From assembly GCA_001600355.1 (NCBI GenBank), contig BCJU01000001.1, positions 2,005,178 through 2,069,177 of the forward strand: DNA of 64,000 nt. Direction: 5' to 3'. Made by a program: the position numbers and the translations under genes. The DNA comes from Meira nashicola (Eukaryota > Basidiomycota > Exobasidiomycetes > Exobasidiales > Brachybasidiaceae). Shown piece after piece: positions 9,590 to 20,074 of this stretch (its first letter is position 1; each line of letters opens with the position of its first letter). The notes beneath the pieces were generated by a model. The model saw only the letters and a program-made list of their open reading frames with translations. It did no database searches and had not been told where the DNA came from.

Positions 9590-12500
9590 CTAGATCCATC
9601 GACGAGAACCACCACCACCACCGCCTTGTGAAGAACCATTTGAACGAGAAGTCCAAGTTGTTGCTGTAGTGGCAGTCGTTCCTTGACGATGTAAAGTTGG
9701 TGAAGTTGTGCTAGCGCCCGAACCGCTTCCTGTAATAGTGCTGGCAAAATAAGTCGATTCAGGTGAATTGATGGATTGCATATTTCCATACATTACATCG
9801 CTATGCGTGAAAAGTTCTGAAGTTGCGCTACTGGGAACACTTTGCATTTGTTGTAGTTGTAGTTGTGTTGTACCTCTTGAGTAATGTTGATAATTCATAG
9901 TTCCAATCAATTCAAACACTTGTTGGAAATCATATGTTCGTCTTTGACTAGATCGAGTCCTTTGAACAAGAATAATCGCATCTTCTTCATCGGACATCGT
10001 ACTACTGCTAAACATCATATTGCGTAATTCGTTGGTACGGATCAATTGAACCAATTGACCTGAAATACTATCACGTACTTCAATGAATCGTGCATCGAAT
10101 GCCAACAAGAATGGTTCCTTAAACGCTGTTGAATGTGGAACACCTTCCCATTCAATTATTTGATCCAATTTGATTGGCGTACCGTGACGATCAACGAAGC
10201 AAGCAAATTCATCATAACATAAAATGAATTCACCTTCTCGATTTTTGAACATTCCTAATGGCTTTACCGTCTCAATTCGCCTGTTTAAAGCATACACCTT
10301 AGGATCATCTCTGGTTGACGAGAAATCAGGAATCGTTCCTGGATATAAATGATCCAAATCAATAATCTCAAATCCACGTGCACATACGATGCATAATTTG
10401 GATCGTAAGAATTGCATTGAATAAGCTTCCGAGGGAATAAAGAACGTCTTGTATTCACGGAACCAATCTGAAGATCTTGAATCTTTTCCGAATTTGCCAA
10501 ATAAGCCTCCACCGCCTGAACCTCCTTTTGTATGATCACCCTTTACGCCCGCAGCGACAGGTTCCAATGCTCTGAAAACACTTTCGTTGGGCTTCTTCTT
10601 CATATAAACCAAAAGAGTCCGATCTTTAACTTGACCTACAGCGAAGAACATCACATCTCGATTGCCGCTCAACTTTTGTGGTGGACGAGGATTGCTAGGT
10701 GAATTGGCACTTGGTACGAGAGCATCTAGACTGTACGAAATCAAGACTTTATCTGCCAAGACTACAAATATCCCAAATGCTTCCAAAACAGCACATTGCA
10801 TCACCAACTTGAGATGTAGAACCTTACGCAACGATTTCGCATCATTTCTCAACCCGATCCAGACACCATCAGCGCAACTGATTGCGATCAATCTACGACC
10901 ATCTCTCGTCTTGAACGGTACTGCGCATGTTACACTTCCATGGAAATCGGCAGCACTAACGCCAGGAGGTGGCTTTTCTGGATCAAGACTGTTGACCGGG
11001 GGAAGAGCAAAGAGGTCGGAAGATATTGGCCAAACTTCAAACAATTTATTTGCCTCTTGCACTGCCAAGCGTAATCCAATTGCTTCTTCGATCTTGGCTC
11101 TCCATTCATCCCTTTCATTTTTATTCGCAGTATAAAGTGTCAAAGATTCTGTCTTTCCTGCCAAGTGTGTAATAGTCAATGGGAATAAATCTCGATTTTC
11201 TCGATCAGTTCGAAGATGGAAATTACTCAATCCAAGCGAGCGGGAGACAGGCGGATCTGCAGAACCTGCAATTTGAATCATTTCAACTGCAATCGGTCTC
11301 TTTTCCAATACGAATCGCGACACCATTCTATCTCCTTCTTCTCGCTTCTTGGTTTTGGTGATTACAAAGTAATTGTCAAATAAAACGGCCAGCAGATCTT
11401 GCCATTCGAAATCTGTAAAGTCAGGTTTTCGATAAACGCGGCCTTGATGTACCAATTGCCTTTCAGGATTGAGCAAATCCATATGAATGGCGACTTTATT
11501 GCGCTTCGTTGATAAGTTAAAAGCATATTCTCGAATTTTGACCTTGGTCTCGGCTGCAGCTACTCCTTTTTGAATTGCTTTGCACTGTTCATCAACCAAT
11601 TCGACGGCTTGTGTTAAGCTTTGCCTATCAGCATTAGTCTCATCGGTATCCTTCACGATCGATTTAAAATGCAAATTGTACCGGGGCAATCGAGTTGTTG
11701 CACGTTGAAGGAAATGATCCATGGGTAATTTATGACAAGCTGGATCTCTTCTGCACTCTTCCAAAAATGTAGCAAGCAGTGGAATGCGGCTTGATTCGCG
11801 CTGAAGGCGATGTTTGGCCATCGGAAAACTGGTCATGTTTGTCTCGAATGCGCTTCCCCATTCGAGAGCTGCGTCTAGATAGATATCACCAATGTGACGC
11901 ACGACGGGACCATCTTCCCTTTGTCTAATGTGAAGCTTTTCAACAAGAACACGAATCAAGTTTGTCAATTCAATATGATTGGAGAAGACTTCTTGGATGA
12001 AATCTTCTCGTTGTGCTTCATCGTGCAAGCTGCTTTGATCGTCAGTCACCGCTGGAGATCGCAATAAACGATTCAAGAACAAATTCTCTAGCAACTCTAA
12101 ATCGTTCAAGAACTCTTCCTCCTTTTGAATGAGCTCAAGAATTGCATTTTGTCTCTTGATCTCATCTTTTGATAAAGTCTTGAGCAATTCTGCTGATACG
12201 GTATCGGACCATGCGACTGCATTGTGCGATGCGCCTGTGACAGGTTTCGTTCCTTTTGCTGTGCTTGCATCTTCAACAACAGATGTTCTCACATCGTCTG
12301 CCACTTGTTTGCTTTGTTGTGATCGCGGACAGCTGTAGCTATAGCAAGCTTTATTCGGTGGAGCGTTAGGGTTTCCACACAGAGGACTATAGCAAGATGT
12401 CAATGGCGTGAAAACACCTGTCGGTAAGTCGACAAGTTCATTCGCTCTTGTCATTTGACCTTTGTGAAGCTGATTTCCTCCGAAAGAGGCACGGGAAAGT

Positions 12501-14260
12501 TCAACATCAAAATCGTTTGCCTTTTGTACATGTTCTCCCATACTATCTTCCAAGAACATGTAAACTTCTTCTACTCCATCTTGCAGCTCGCTCGTTCCCC
12601 AATCAACTTCGTGAAAGAAGAGTTCTTTTTTCAAAGATTTGGCCATGCACAATGCAATCTGTCGATCATCCGTAGCAGTGTATGTTGCAGAGATCATTCC
12701 TTGCGCTGCCCAATCTAAATTATCCTTAGGAATGATGGATTCGATGGTTGAGACGACATCCTTTCCTGTAAAGCTATGCGGATAACTGACGCTTCCCTTG
12801 ACTTGTGTTCCACGTGGAATAGCATCGCGCAATAACAATGCGATATTTGACAGTAAAGAAAAGTCTGGATCATCCTGATTAGGACTTGATGTTTCATCTT
12901 GTATGAAACCGGGTGAGAGGAAATCAGCGAATTGCATTTCCCATGAACTCTTTTCCCCATTTCTGATCCCATTTTGCATCGTACTGTGTGCCATTTCCTG
13001 AACTCGTTGTGCATCTCTTGGCGGCAATGTCAATTGAGTAAGTCGATTGTTCGAACCTGGTGCAATGATGGTCTTACCAACGATTGATTTGCTACGATTC
13101 AGAGAGGAGTTGGTCACTTCATCGTATCTTGGTGGATGAGCGTTTATAGGCATAGCATCAGGCGACGTCAGATTGACTTGTTGGGCGGAATCATTTATTG
13201 TCGGCGTCCCTTTACGCGATGGAATGGTAGGACGGAATGCCGAGGGTGGGCTCCAGGTTGGCGGTGTTTGTGGTTGTTGACTATTGCTTTCCACTGTAGT
13301 TGAATGTTCTCCGATCGATGGTGTATTCGTATAAGAAGCTTGACCATTTTGACTCGAATAGAATTTCAATGCATCCTCCTCTATACTGACAACACTTTGA
13401 CTCGAATTAGGATTTCTGTGCAGCGGCGGAGGAGGTAGAGGCGTCCTATAGCGCTCATTTACAGGCTCATCTGAATGCAATGAGTGGTCTTTGCTTTGCT
13501 GAGACACATGACAATTCTGCGGTATCTGCGGTAGAGGACGTCGAGCAGGAAATTGCTGCTCTGCACTGGTGGGTGTAACGATGTATGAGTCGGATGTCGG
13601 CTGACCTCCTTCAAGTCCACCTGCTCCGGATGAACTTGATCTCTCGCTTGGTTGAAGATAGCTATCTGCTGCCGATGCAATCGTGCTGTATGAATTTTCG
13701 TTGTTATCGGAGCTGGCATAGAGTGCAATGATGTTTGAAGGAGTAGAAGAGACTGGTCTATTGTTTCCCCAATCACGAGTGTAGCTGCTTATATCGTGCG
13801 AGGAAGAACCCCAATGTTCAGCGTCTGAAGTAGTCAATCGTCCTGTAGATGGCATGGCTGAAGGATGATTATGCGATGTTGGAGCTAATGTTTCCTGATA
13901 ATCATCTGGAAAGGTGTTCTGATCATATGATTGCATAGGTGCATACATAGATGCACTGTCGTGTCCGGCTGAAAACTGCTGTGATGGAGTGGCATGGGCA
14001 TCATCTAAAGAAACATTGCTTGCATTCCGATTTGAGGCAGTTCTCTGATGTTGATTCGATTGTGCAGAATATTGTTCCGAATGAGCTGAATCATAAGTCC
14101 GATAGCCTTCATGTGAAATAGGCTGTGAGCTCTGCTGCTGATGACGACGGAAAGTTTGTATAGGAGGAGGAGATCGTTGCTCAAAGCTATTGGTGTTAAA
14201 GTGATGATCTGGACGTGGAGGCGGTAGTGGGGGTCTACCTCTGGTGCTGTGAGAACTCAT
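9590..14260 (-). CDS. Rho1 guanine nucleotide exchange factor, Rom1/Rom2-like
   Basis: A 1556-residue single frame starting at MSSHSTRGRPPLPPP. The first about 460 residues are Ser/Gln/Pro-rich. A DEP-like domain lies at about 465-560 (LLRDAIPRGTQVKGSVSYPH). The DH (RhoGEF) domain, about 700-900, begins KRQNAILELIQKEEEFLNDL. A PH domain (about 930-1060) includes LLAVLFDNYFVITKTKK. A citron homology (CNH) domain (about 1110-1420) includes VTCAVPF and SCADGVWIGLRND. This order is that of Rom1/Rom2, which activate Rho1 in the cell-wall-integrity pathway at the plasma membrane. The tail is Ser/Thr/Gly-rich, ending in a Gly run and RRW. Its promoter is shared with the acyltransferase gene to the right. 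Confidence 0.92.
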   Translation of the reverse strand: MSSHSTRGRPPLPPPRPDHHFNTNSFEQRSPPPIQTFRRHQQQSSQPISHEGYRTYDSAHSEQYSAQSNQHQRTASNRNASNVSLDDAHATPSQQFSAGHDSASMYAPMQSYDQNTFPDDYQETLAPTSHNHPSAMPSTGRLTTSDAEHWGSSSHDISSYTRDWGNNRPVSSTPSNIIALYASSDNNENSYSTIASAADSYLQPSERSSSSGAGGLEGGQPTSDSYIVTPTSAEQQFPARRPLPQIPQNCHVSQQSKDHSLHSDEPVNERYRTPLPPPPLHRNPNSSQSVVSIEEDALKFYSSQNGQASYTNTPSIGEHSTTVESNSQQPQTPPTWSPPSAFRPTIPSRKGTPTINDSAQQVNLTSPDAMPINAHPPRYDEVTNSSLNRSKSIVGKTIIAPGSNNRLTQLTLPPRDAQRVQEMAHSTMQNGIRNGEKSSWEMQFADFLSPGFIQDETSSPNQDDPDFSLLSNIALLLRDAIPRGTQVKGSVSYPHSFTGKDVVSTIESIIPKDNLDWAAQGMISATYTATDDRQIALCMAKSLKKELFFHEVDWGTSELQDGVEEVYMFLEDSMGEHVQKANDFDVELSRASFGGNQLHKGQMTRANELVDLPTGVFTPLTSCYSPLCGNPNAPPNKACYSYSCPRSQQSKQVADDVRTSVVEDASTAKGTKPVTGASHNAVAWSDTVSAELLKTLSKDEIKRQNAILELIQKEEEFLNDLELLENLFLNRLLRSPAVTDDQSSLHDEAQREDFIQEVFSNHIELTNLIRVLVEKLHIRQREDGPVVRHIGDIYLDAALEWGSAFETNMTSFPMAKHRLQRESSRIPLLATFLEECRRDPACHKLPMDHFLQRATTRLPRYNLHFKSIVKDTDETNADRQSLTQAVELVDEQCKAIQKGVAAAETKVKIREYAFNLSTKRNKVAIHMDLLNPERQLVHQGRVYRKPDFTDFEWQDLLAVLFDNYFVITKTKKREEGDRMVSRFVLEKRPIAVEMIQIAGSADPPVSRSLGLSNFHLRTDRENRDLFPLTITHLAGKTESLTLYTANKNERDEWRAKIEEAIGLRLAVQEANKLFEVWPISSDLFALPPVNSLDPEKPPPGVSAADFHGSVTCAVPFKTRDGRRLIAISCADGVWIGLRNDAKSLRKVLHLKLVMQCAVLEAFGIFVVLADKVLISYSLDALVPSANSPSNPRPPQKLSGNRDVMFFAVGQVKDRTLLVYMKKKPNESVFRALEPVAAGVKGDHTKGGSGGGGLFGKFGKDSRSSDWFREYKTFFIPSEAYSMQFLRSKLCIVCARGFEIIDLDHLYPGTIPDFSSTRDDPKVYALNRRIETVKPLGMFKNREGEFILCYDEFACFVDRHGTPIKLDQIIEWEGVPHSTAFKEPFLLAFDARFIEVRDSISGQLVQLIRTNELRNMMFSSSTMSDEEDAIILVQRTRSSQRRTYDFQQVFELIGTMNYQHYSRGTTQLQLQQMQSVPSSATSELFTHSDVMYGNMQSINSPESTYFASTITGSGSGASTTSPTLHRQGTTATTATTWTSRSNGSSQGGGGGGSRRWI

Positions 14261-14761
14261 GATTACGATGGGTGAAAACCATCAATCAGACCAGGAATGC
14301 AATTGATGTAAAGCCTTTTTATTGATGTAGTTCACATCTGCAATCGCCCAAATCTTTGAAGTCGTCTTTGCTCCGCAGTACTTGGATGAATATAAATTGT
14401 TTGCTTAAAGTCAAATGAGCGTGAATATAGGATGAACCTGTAGATGATTGTGACATTTGAGGCTCGAACCAATTCAACATTCAGGGAATAAACGCAGTCC
14501 GGAAAATCACAGTCTAAATTCATAATAGCATGTCCAGACTAATATTTGCGCGTGAGGGTCACTGCGCTAAAGCCTTGCAAATGCATGTCGCGATCTAAAG
14601 CCACTACTGAATGATACACACACCTTAGCGTAATATACATGAGTTAACCATCGAATACGTGAAAATGCAAAGAGGTGCGGCGGCTGTACGGAACACAAAA
14701 ATCGAAAAGCGCGAGAAGAATGATGAATGCTTGCATTTCTCCATACCATCATAATCACACA
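14261..14761. promoter_or_regulatory. Divergent promoter region RhoGEF / acyltransferase
   Basis: A 501-bp non-coding interval. It holds CGCTAAAGCCTTG at 14565-14577, an inverted CGCTAAGGT at 14622-14630, and TAAAGCCTTTTT near 14309-14320. These are versions of the element seen in other upstream regions of this window. Confidence 0.45.
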
Positions 14762-16103
14762 ATGGCTGAGCGTTTCTCACGTTTTAGAGATGCTGGAACA
14801 GGGATTCAAGTATTCTTACCTCCCGTTCCGCCTGTAGGATCGACTTCGCCTTTGCATATATTGCTTTTACCTGTCGGATTAATCGTAGGCGTGTTGCGAA
14901 CGTTTTTGGTCATCATCTTCTCGCTTCTATGGTTGGCATTGAATCTAACTATAGGTCACTTTGGAAGACCAGTTCGATCGACGCTTCATTCTATTTTTGG
15001 TAGGATCATACTGTTTGTGATTGGATTTACATGGATAGCAGAAGAGGTAGTATCCTTGCGTGGACGTGGACGTGCAAATCAAGCTCAGAATTTGGCAACC
15101 TTCTCACCAAAGAAAGGAGACGTGATCTTGTGTAATTGGTCTTCTTGGGTGGACGTCTTGATTTTGACGATTAAATTTAACCCTGTTTTCGTTCGACCAG
15201 TTGTGAAGCCTAATGCAAATGATGTGGCTTCAAACGATGACAACACATCTTCTAACGCTAACAAGCGAAGAAAAGGAGCTGCAGCACGAGGACAGCAACA
15301 TGCTCAAATGAAAGTAGAATCACCTAAAGCATCATCTGGGGGTAGTAGTTCCAGTCAAACAAGCGGTGAAGAGAGGTTAGTTGGATGGAATGAACTTAGC
15401 TTCCCGTTAATGATATTAGAGAGTGGTCTGTGTCCACCAACGCGGTCTACCGGAAGCAAAGCATCATTGGAAGAAGTGATCAAGAAAGCCGATGGACCTA
15501 TTGTAATATTTCCTGAGCTAGTCACCTCCAATAATCGTGGTTTGTTAAGATTTGAATCTATTTTACCACATTCCTGGCGTTCATTATTCAAAGCTACGGG
15601 AGCGATACGGATAGGACAAGGTCAATCGAATCTTTTCATCATGTCGATAAAGTGAGCATAACAAGATTTCAATTTAGAGATCTTGATCCTCTAAACTGAC
15701 ATTATTTATTTCTGACTATCTTTAGACACGAAGCGCCAACAGCAATCACGCCTAGTACAACTCTTTCGGTACCTTTTCCACCTTTTTCTCCGCTACCCCA
15801 CCTCGTACGCCTTTGCTTTTCGCCCAGCTTTTACGCCCTTTCTATTCGTTATTTAGCCGAACAAGAATCGCCTACTCATCCGAATTTTATCGTTGATGCG
15901 AATGCAGTTCAACGTGTGAATGCATTAACGGACAAATGTGCAGACTTGATGAGTTCATTGTACGTATACATTTTTTTGGTGGTGAGAGGTTTATTGCGAT
16001 CTGCTGACTTTTTATTCATTATCTCTCCAGGTGTCGATTGAGGAGAACGGATCTAGGATGGCAAGACAAAGAAAGCTTTTTGAGCATGTATCGTAGAAGA
16101 TAG
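14762..16103 (+). CDS. Membrane lysophospholipid acyltransferase, Loa1/Vps66-like, two introns
   Basis: Exons 14762-15651, 15726-15959 and 16031-16103 give 398 residues. Intron 1 (74 nt) begins GTGAGC and intron 2 (71 nt) begins GTACGT and ends CCAG; both keep frame. Residues about 28-60 and 75-95 are hydrophobic membrane segments. The acyltransferase motif I position is LCNWSSWVDV (about 123-132), and FPELVTSNNRGLL (about 249) stands for the usual FPEG-TS motif. Between them is a Ser/Asn-rich insert. The arrangement resembles yeast Loa1 (Vps66), an ER/lipid-droplet LPA acyltransferase used in triacylglycerol synthesis. The canonical His of the H-X4-D pair is not visible, as Trp follows Asn. 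Start chosen at MAERFSR, since the 29 upstream in-frame codons do not look coding. Confidence 0.75.
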
Positions 16104-17463
16104 TTTTAGAGTTCATCATTTCGAAATTGTACAATTTTGTCGGACTTGGACATCTCTCTTCGGCATTTAAATGTTCCTCACAACAAAATTGTCAGCTTAT
16201 CATAAAGAACCAATCAAAGCCACAAGATTAGCGCATGTTCAGTTGACGTAAATGTCTCCAGGATTAGATCTTGGTTTGACGCAATTGACCGTTGGAAGAA
16301 TGCATGCCTTCCTTTAAAAGCTTGGCAAGATTCTGTGCTAAAGAAAAGAAGACTTCTTTAAGGGGCATACGCGCTAATAATGCGAGAGATATTTTATGTT
16401 TTCTTTTTTTTTGGAGGAGAGCCACAGAGCTCCACTTGTCAAAAAGGAAAATTAAAAACACCAAATAAGCGTACCAATTCTTCCGAGTAAATACATATAC
16501 AAAGATAATTGCCCAATGACCAGCTAAAGTGGGTAACGGGCTACATAGAAGAAGAAAAGATAGCAGCCGGCAATCCATCTCCGTTTCGGTCGGGGTCTGT
16601 ACATATATATAATTCCTTGTGGTAAAGCTGTACGGATGTCTGTACCTCTTGACGCCCTAATATCAATTTCCGCTTGAACAAAGTGACGTGTAATTGTACA
16701 ACCATGATTGCGCGATTCGTTCGGCTGAGGTAGCCGAAATGTATTCTTGCTTTGCGCCAAAAGTTCGACACCGCTCTAAGTTCCTTGACCGATGTGGGTC
16801 CGATCAAAGTCGATGAAGACAAGCTTGATAATGAATGTCATTATTTGATAAGTTGTTCAATAAATATATTTTCTTATACATGCAATATTATCCCATATTC
16901 CTCGTCCTCGTTTCGAAATTGACGGCCATGTCATATGAAATGATCGACATACACAAATTAAGTAACTATGAGTGAGTGCACATAGGCATAGCGCTTCTGT
17001 TGCATTCATTTTCTATTTCTCTTTCCATTTGGGCGCGAATAAGAAGAGAACTCAACATCCCCTAATTAGTCTTTGCATATTAGCAAGGGCAAGTGCTCTT
17101 TTGCGCTACTCATTAAGTTCCGTGCCTACTTTTATTATTTTTTTGCCCAGACTGGTAATTTGCGCTGGGCACTGCATTTTGTGGTATTTTATCTAGCACT
17201 GTACAGACGGTTCTTTCGGATTCGGCGTGCTGCATATGATGAAGGTGATTTGGCATTTTAGCAGTGTTATTTCTTCTATTGAACTGCCATTCTTGCAGCG
17301 TACAATTACCTCAACTGAACGGCACATACGCAAAAAAAATATTTCTAACCATTTATCTTATAACCACATCCATCTACGTTTTACGTATTTTATCAACCAC
17401 CATCAAATCCTTTGAGGATATCCTAGAAACACCTTTTTACTTTTCAATCAACACATATTCATC
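16104..17463. other. 1.36-kb interval without a supported gene
   Basis: It holds the 3' region of the acyltransferase gene and the upstream region of the small lipid-anchored protein gene. Several minus-strand open frames of 78-104 codons overlap between 16264 and 16822; one, 16264-16578, encodes hydrophobic segments. None has a convincing start, splice pattern or family resemblance. The last 150 bp before 17464 are CT/TTT-rich, as upstream of other genes here. Confidence 0.4.
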
Positions 17464-17869
17464 ATGGTGAGTACCAACGACATGCAGCTTGGAGATAAGG
17501 GTATTGGATGGAGGCCTCCACCAAGCATTCATTGCAAGCTTACCGCTCTCCAGAAGGATCATAAAAAAAATGCTGAGCAGCTTACTGACAACCATATTTC
17601 ATCTCGTATAACAGGGTAACTGCTTGTCAGGCTTGAGCGGAGGAAACTCCAAAGAAATGAAACGCACAGGTACAAACCGTAGCAACGGAGCAAATGAACT
17701 TCAACGTACCACATCTTCTTTCCAAGGAAGCGTTTCCGATGCCGTTCGTTACTCTGATCGTCCAGGTGGTGCACAAAAGCCATTGACAGCAAGTGATTTG
17801 CACAAGAGCAAAACACTTGAAGAGAGATTGAAGAAAGCCGGAAAAGTCAATGACGCTTCCAGAGCTTAA
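17464..17869 (+). CDS. Small predicted N-myristoylated/palmitoylated protein with an ATG-only first exon
   Basis: Exons 17464-17466 (just ATG) and 17615-17869 give 85 residues starting MGNCLSGLSGG. The 148-nt intron starts GTGAGT, has a branch-like CTGAC near its 3' end and ends AACAG. Without splicing, the downstream frame has no ATG suited as a start. Splicing places Gly2 and Ser6 exactly as N-myristoyltransferase requires, with Cys4 available for palmitoylation, so the product should sit on a membrane face. The rest is hydrophilic, Ser/Lys/Arg-rich, ending in a basic helix (KTLEERLKKAGKVNDASRA). I do not recognise the family; a role at the plasma membrane or vacuole is inference from the lipidation signal. 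It converges on the BTB-like gene. Confidence 0.75.
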
Positions 17870-18524
17870 ATAGGGAAAAGAAGATATCTGTAGGATCGAT
17901 TTCAGGGCTATAAGGCGAGTCATAAAGCGTATATGCTGCTTCAAGACGTATATTACGGCCAAGTCTCTCTTTCCTTCATCACGATTCGATCCACGACCTA
18001 CGTCAACACTACAAGGTGATCAATGCAGTCTGAAAATATATGGCATCTTCCCTTCTGGTGTGATTCTGCTCACTATCCGACTTTTTCTCGATTTCTTCTC
18101 ATCGTTCGACGTTTTAAATAAATTCGCACATTCTGGTCAACACATTGCCAAATATCTCAGTAATCCAACATAAATTTTTTCCTATCGATTCGAATGCAAT
18201 CTTGACGAAGCATAATACGGTTGTTCTATCGCTTCTGTTCTCTTTCTTCTCTGTCGCAATAATGCGAGTCAATATCATTACCCTTTGATTTTTGAAGTCT
18301 GGATGCACGTGTGGATATGAATTTGCATTTAAAGTTATCTTTGAGATATTTTACATACGGTAGGTGTCATTTTTTGAAACAGGATTGGCACAGTAAACTC
18401 TTTTGCAGCATTAACTCAATAAAAACAGTATTAGACATATACGTCTCGGTGCAGATTTCTAAGAATGAATGCAAAACGTGCATCCCGATTGTTTGAAATG
18501 CTTTGATATTCAATACAGTGCTCT
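17870..18524. other. Convergent 3' intergenic region
   Basis: 655 bp between two convergent stop codons. AT-rich, presumably 3' UTRs and polyadenylation signals for both genes. No coding or RNA signal seen. Confidence 0.4.
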
Positions 18525-20074
18525 TTAGCCAAGAGAAGAGGGGGTAGGTGGGATCTTGCTAACGTCCAATCGACTGAGAAGTTTGAACAAAGCTGCATGA
18601 GCTTGCGGAAAGTCACCGTGTGCCAAACGAATCAATGTTTCTTGTGATTCAGCTTTCTGACGAACTTCATGCCAGTGTGCTTCAATGAAAGCCAAAATTC
18701 CACGACGAATTGGAGGATAACGTTGTGTAAATGGTGTGAAATATTGTGCTAAAACAGTATCTGCCTGTAAGTTGACCATTAAAAATGATTGAGCATGACT
18801 TTGTAAATGTTCTACGCCTAAATCCGTTGCTAATGCGTAGGCAGATTGAACGTTGAATAGAGGAGCAGCTCTCATCATTTCCTTTGCATCGGGATCATTG
18901 CCTTTCGGGAACCATGATGGATTCTTTGCGCTGCTTTTGGCTCCTGGAATATTACGGGGTGGAATGTAGAATCGAAATTGCAGAGTGATCAAGTAGAACA
19001 GCAGAGCTCGCAAAGATTGCATCGTGCATCCCAGTACATTAATGCGGTCCGATCTGGGTTGTTGAACGAGTGGCTGAAAAAGGAAGGGGTTTTATCAATT
19101 ATTTGTCTATTCATGAATATTAGAGACTTCTACTTACCTGTAATGTCTGAACAGGAGGAGCAGGAGGTGGAACCAGTGGTGGCATCTTAGTCGATGGCGA
19201 ATATGTGTTTCTCCTCATAGCCTTTTTTCCTGGATTGTTAAACTTTAGCCATTGAAATGGACCTTGATTTGCAGTTTGAGCATCAAGATTGAATCCACGT
19301 CCTCTTGCTGCTTGTTTTTGATTTTGCGTCAATTTTGCAGTATCATATTCATACATCTCGGGTGTAAATTCCTGCAAAAAATTGAAATTGTAATCTGCAT
19401 TCGATTTTTGAGGTCGTAAGGGAGGAAAGTCACCTTCAGCTTTCGCATTAAAGATTAACACATTCGCTTTGGAGATTCCTGTGGAAGAAAGTGAAAATCA
19501 GTCAAGCCGCAATAATTTCTTCAACTGAATCAGACTTACTCTTTAGCAACTGAGGACATGCATATTCTAAAATGGTTCGATTAGCAAAAGCGCTAGCATC
19601 TTCATCCTCGATGTAAAATTCAATATCGTTGATCGGTAATCCATTAATGAAAGCTTGCGTGATCAACCAGGCAGGTGTGTATCGAGCTGCGTCTGCTGGC
19701 AAAGTAGCCGTTTCACCTGCTTGTTTTGAAATGTTGCCAATTTTGTTCGAAGAAGATTGCTTTTCGTTATTTTCACGAACTCTTTGTGGACGTTTAACAT
19801 CTACATTTAGAGGCTCTGCTGATTGTTTCGGAGGTTTAGGCAGATTGGGGTGGTTTGACTGATTTTCCAAAATGTTCTCTACCATAAATGATTTTGACTC
19901 GTTGTCATGAATGTAAGGATAATTTTGAATACGTTGGGGAGAATCACGGATACGGATTTGAGCTTCAGGATCATGACGATTGGCAAGAATGTCATTCGAA
20001 TGGAACGGTTGGGCACGTGAGTTATCAATCTCGCTTTCAGTATTGTAGGTATTGGAAAATGCTCTGAGATCCAT
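18525..20074 (-). CDS. Divergent BTB/POZ-domain-like protein, two introns
   Basis: Exons (transcription order) 20074-19540, 19478-19138 and 19073-18525 give 474 residues. Introns of 61 and 64 nt both start GTAAGT, and the frame is kept across each. Residues about 1-140 are Asn/Pro-rich and unordered. About 140-200 (NDIEFYIEDEDASAFANRTILEYACPQLLK) looks like the start of a BTB fold, where the protein is normally deposited as 'self' interface. Exon 3 continues with MQSLRALLFYLITLQFRF and SAYALATDLGVEHLQSHAQSFL, matching the later BTB strand and helices and a BACK-like extension. BTB proteins often serve as Cullin-3 adaptors or in transcription; no partner domain is visible here. The divergence and the long loop between exons 1 and 3 make the call moderate. 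Start taken at MDLRAFSN. Confidence 0.6.

Noticed and set aside
14450..14520. GGTTCGAG-like box on the minus strand, a possible tRNA T-arm
   Set aside because: Flanking bases do not pair as a T-stem and no A-box or acceptor stem is found.
16264..16822. Overlapping minus-strand frames of up to 104 codons, one hydrophobic
   Set aside because: No start context, splice pattern, or family match; frames overlap each other and the strongest one follows a likely T-rich region by chance.
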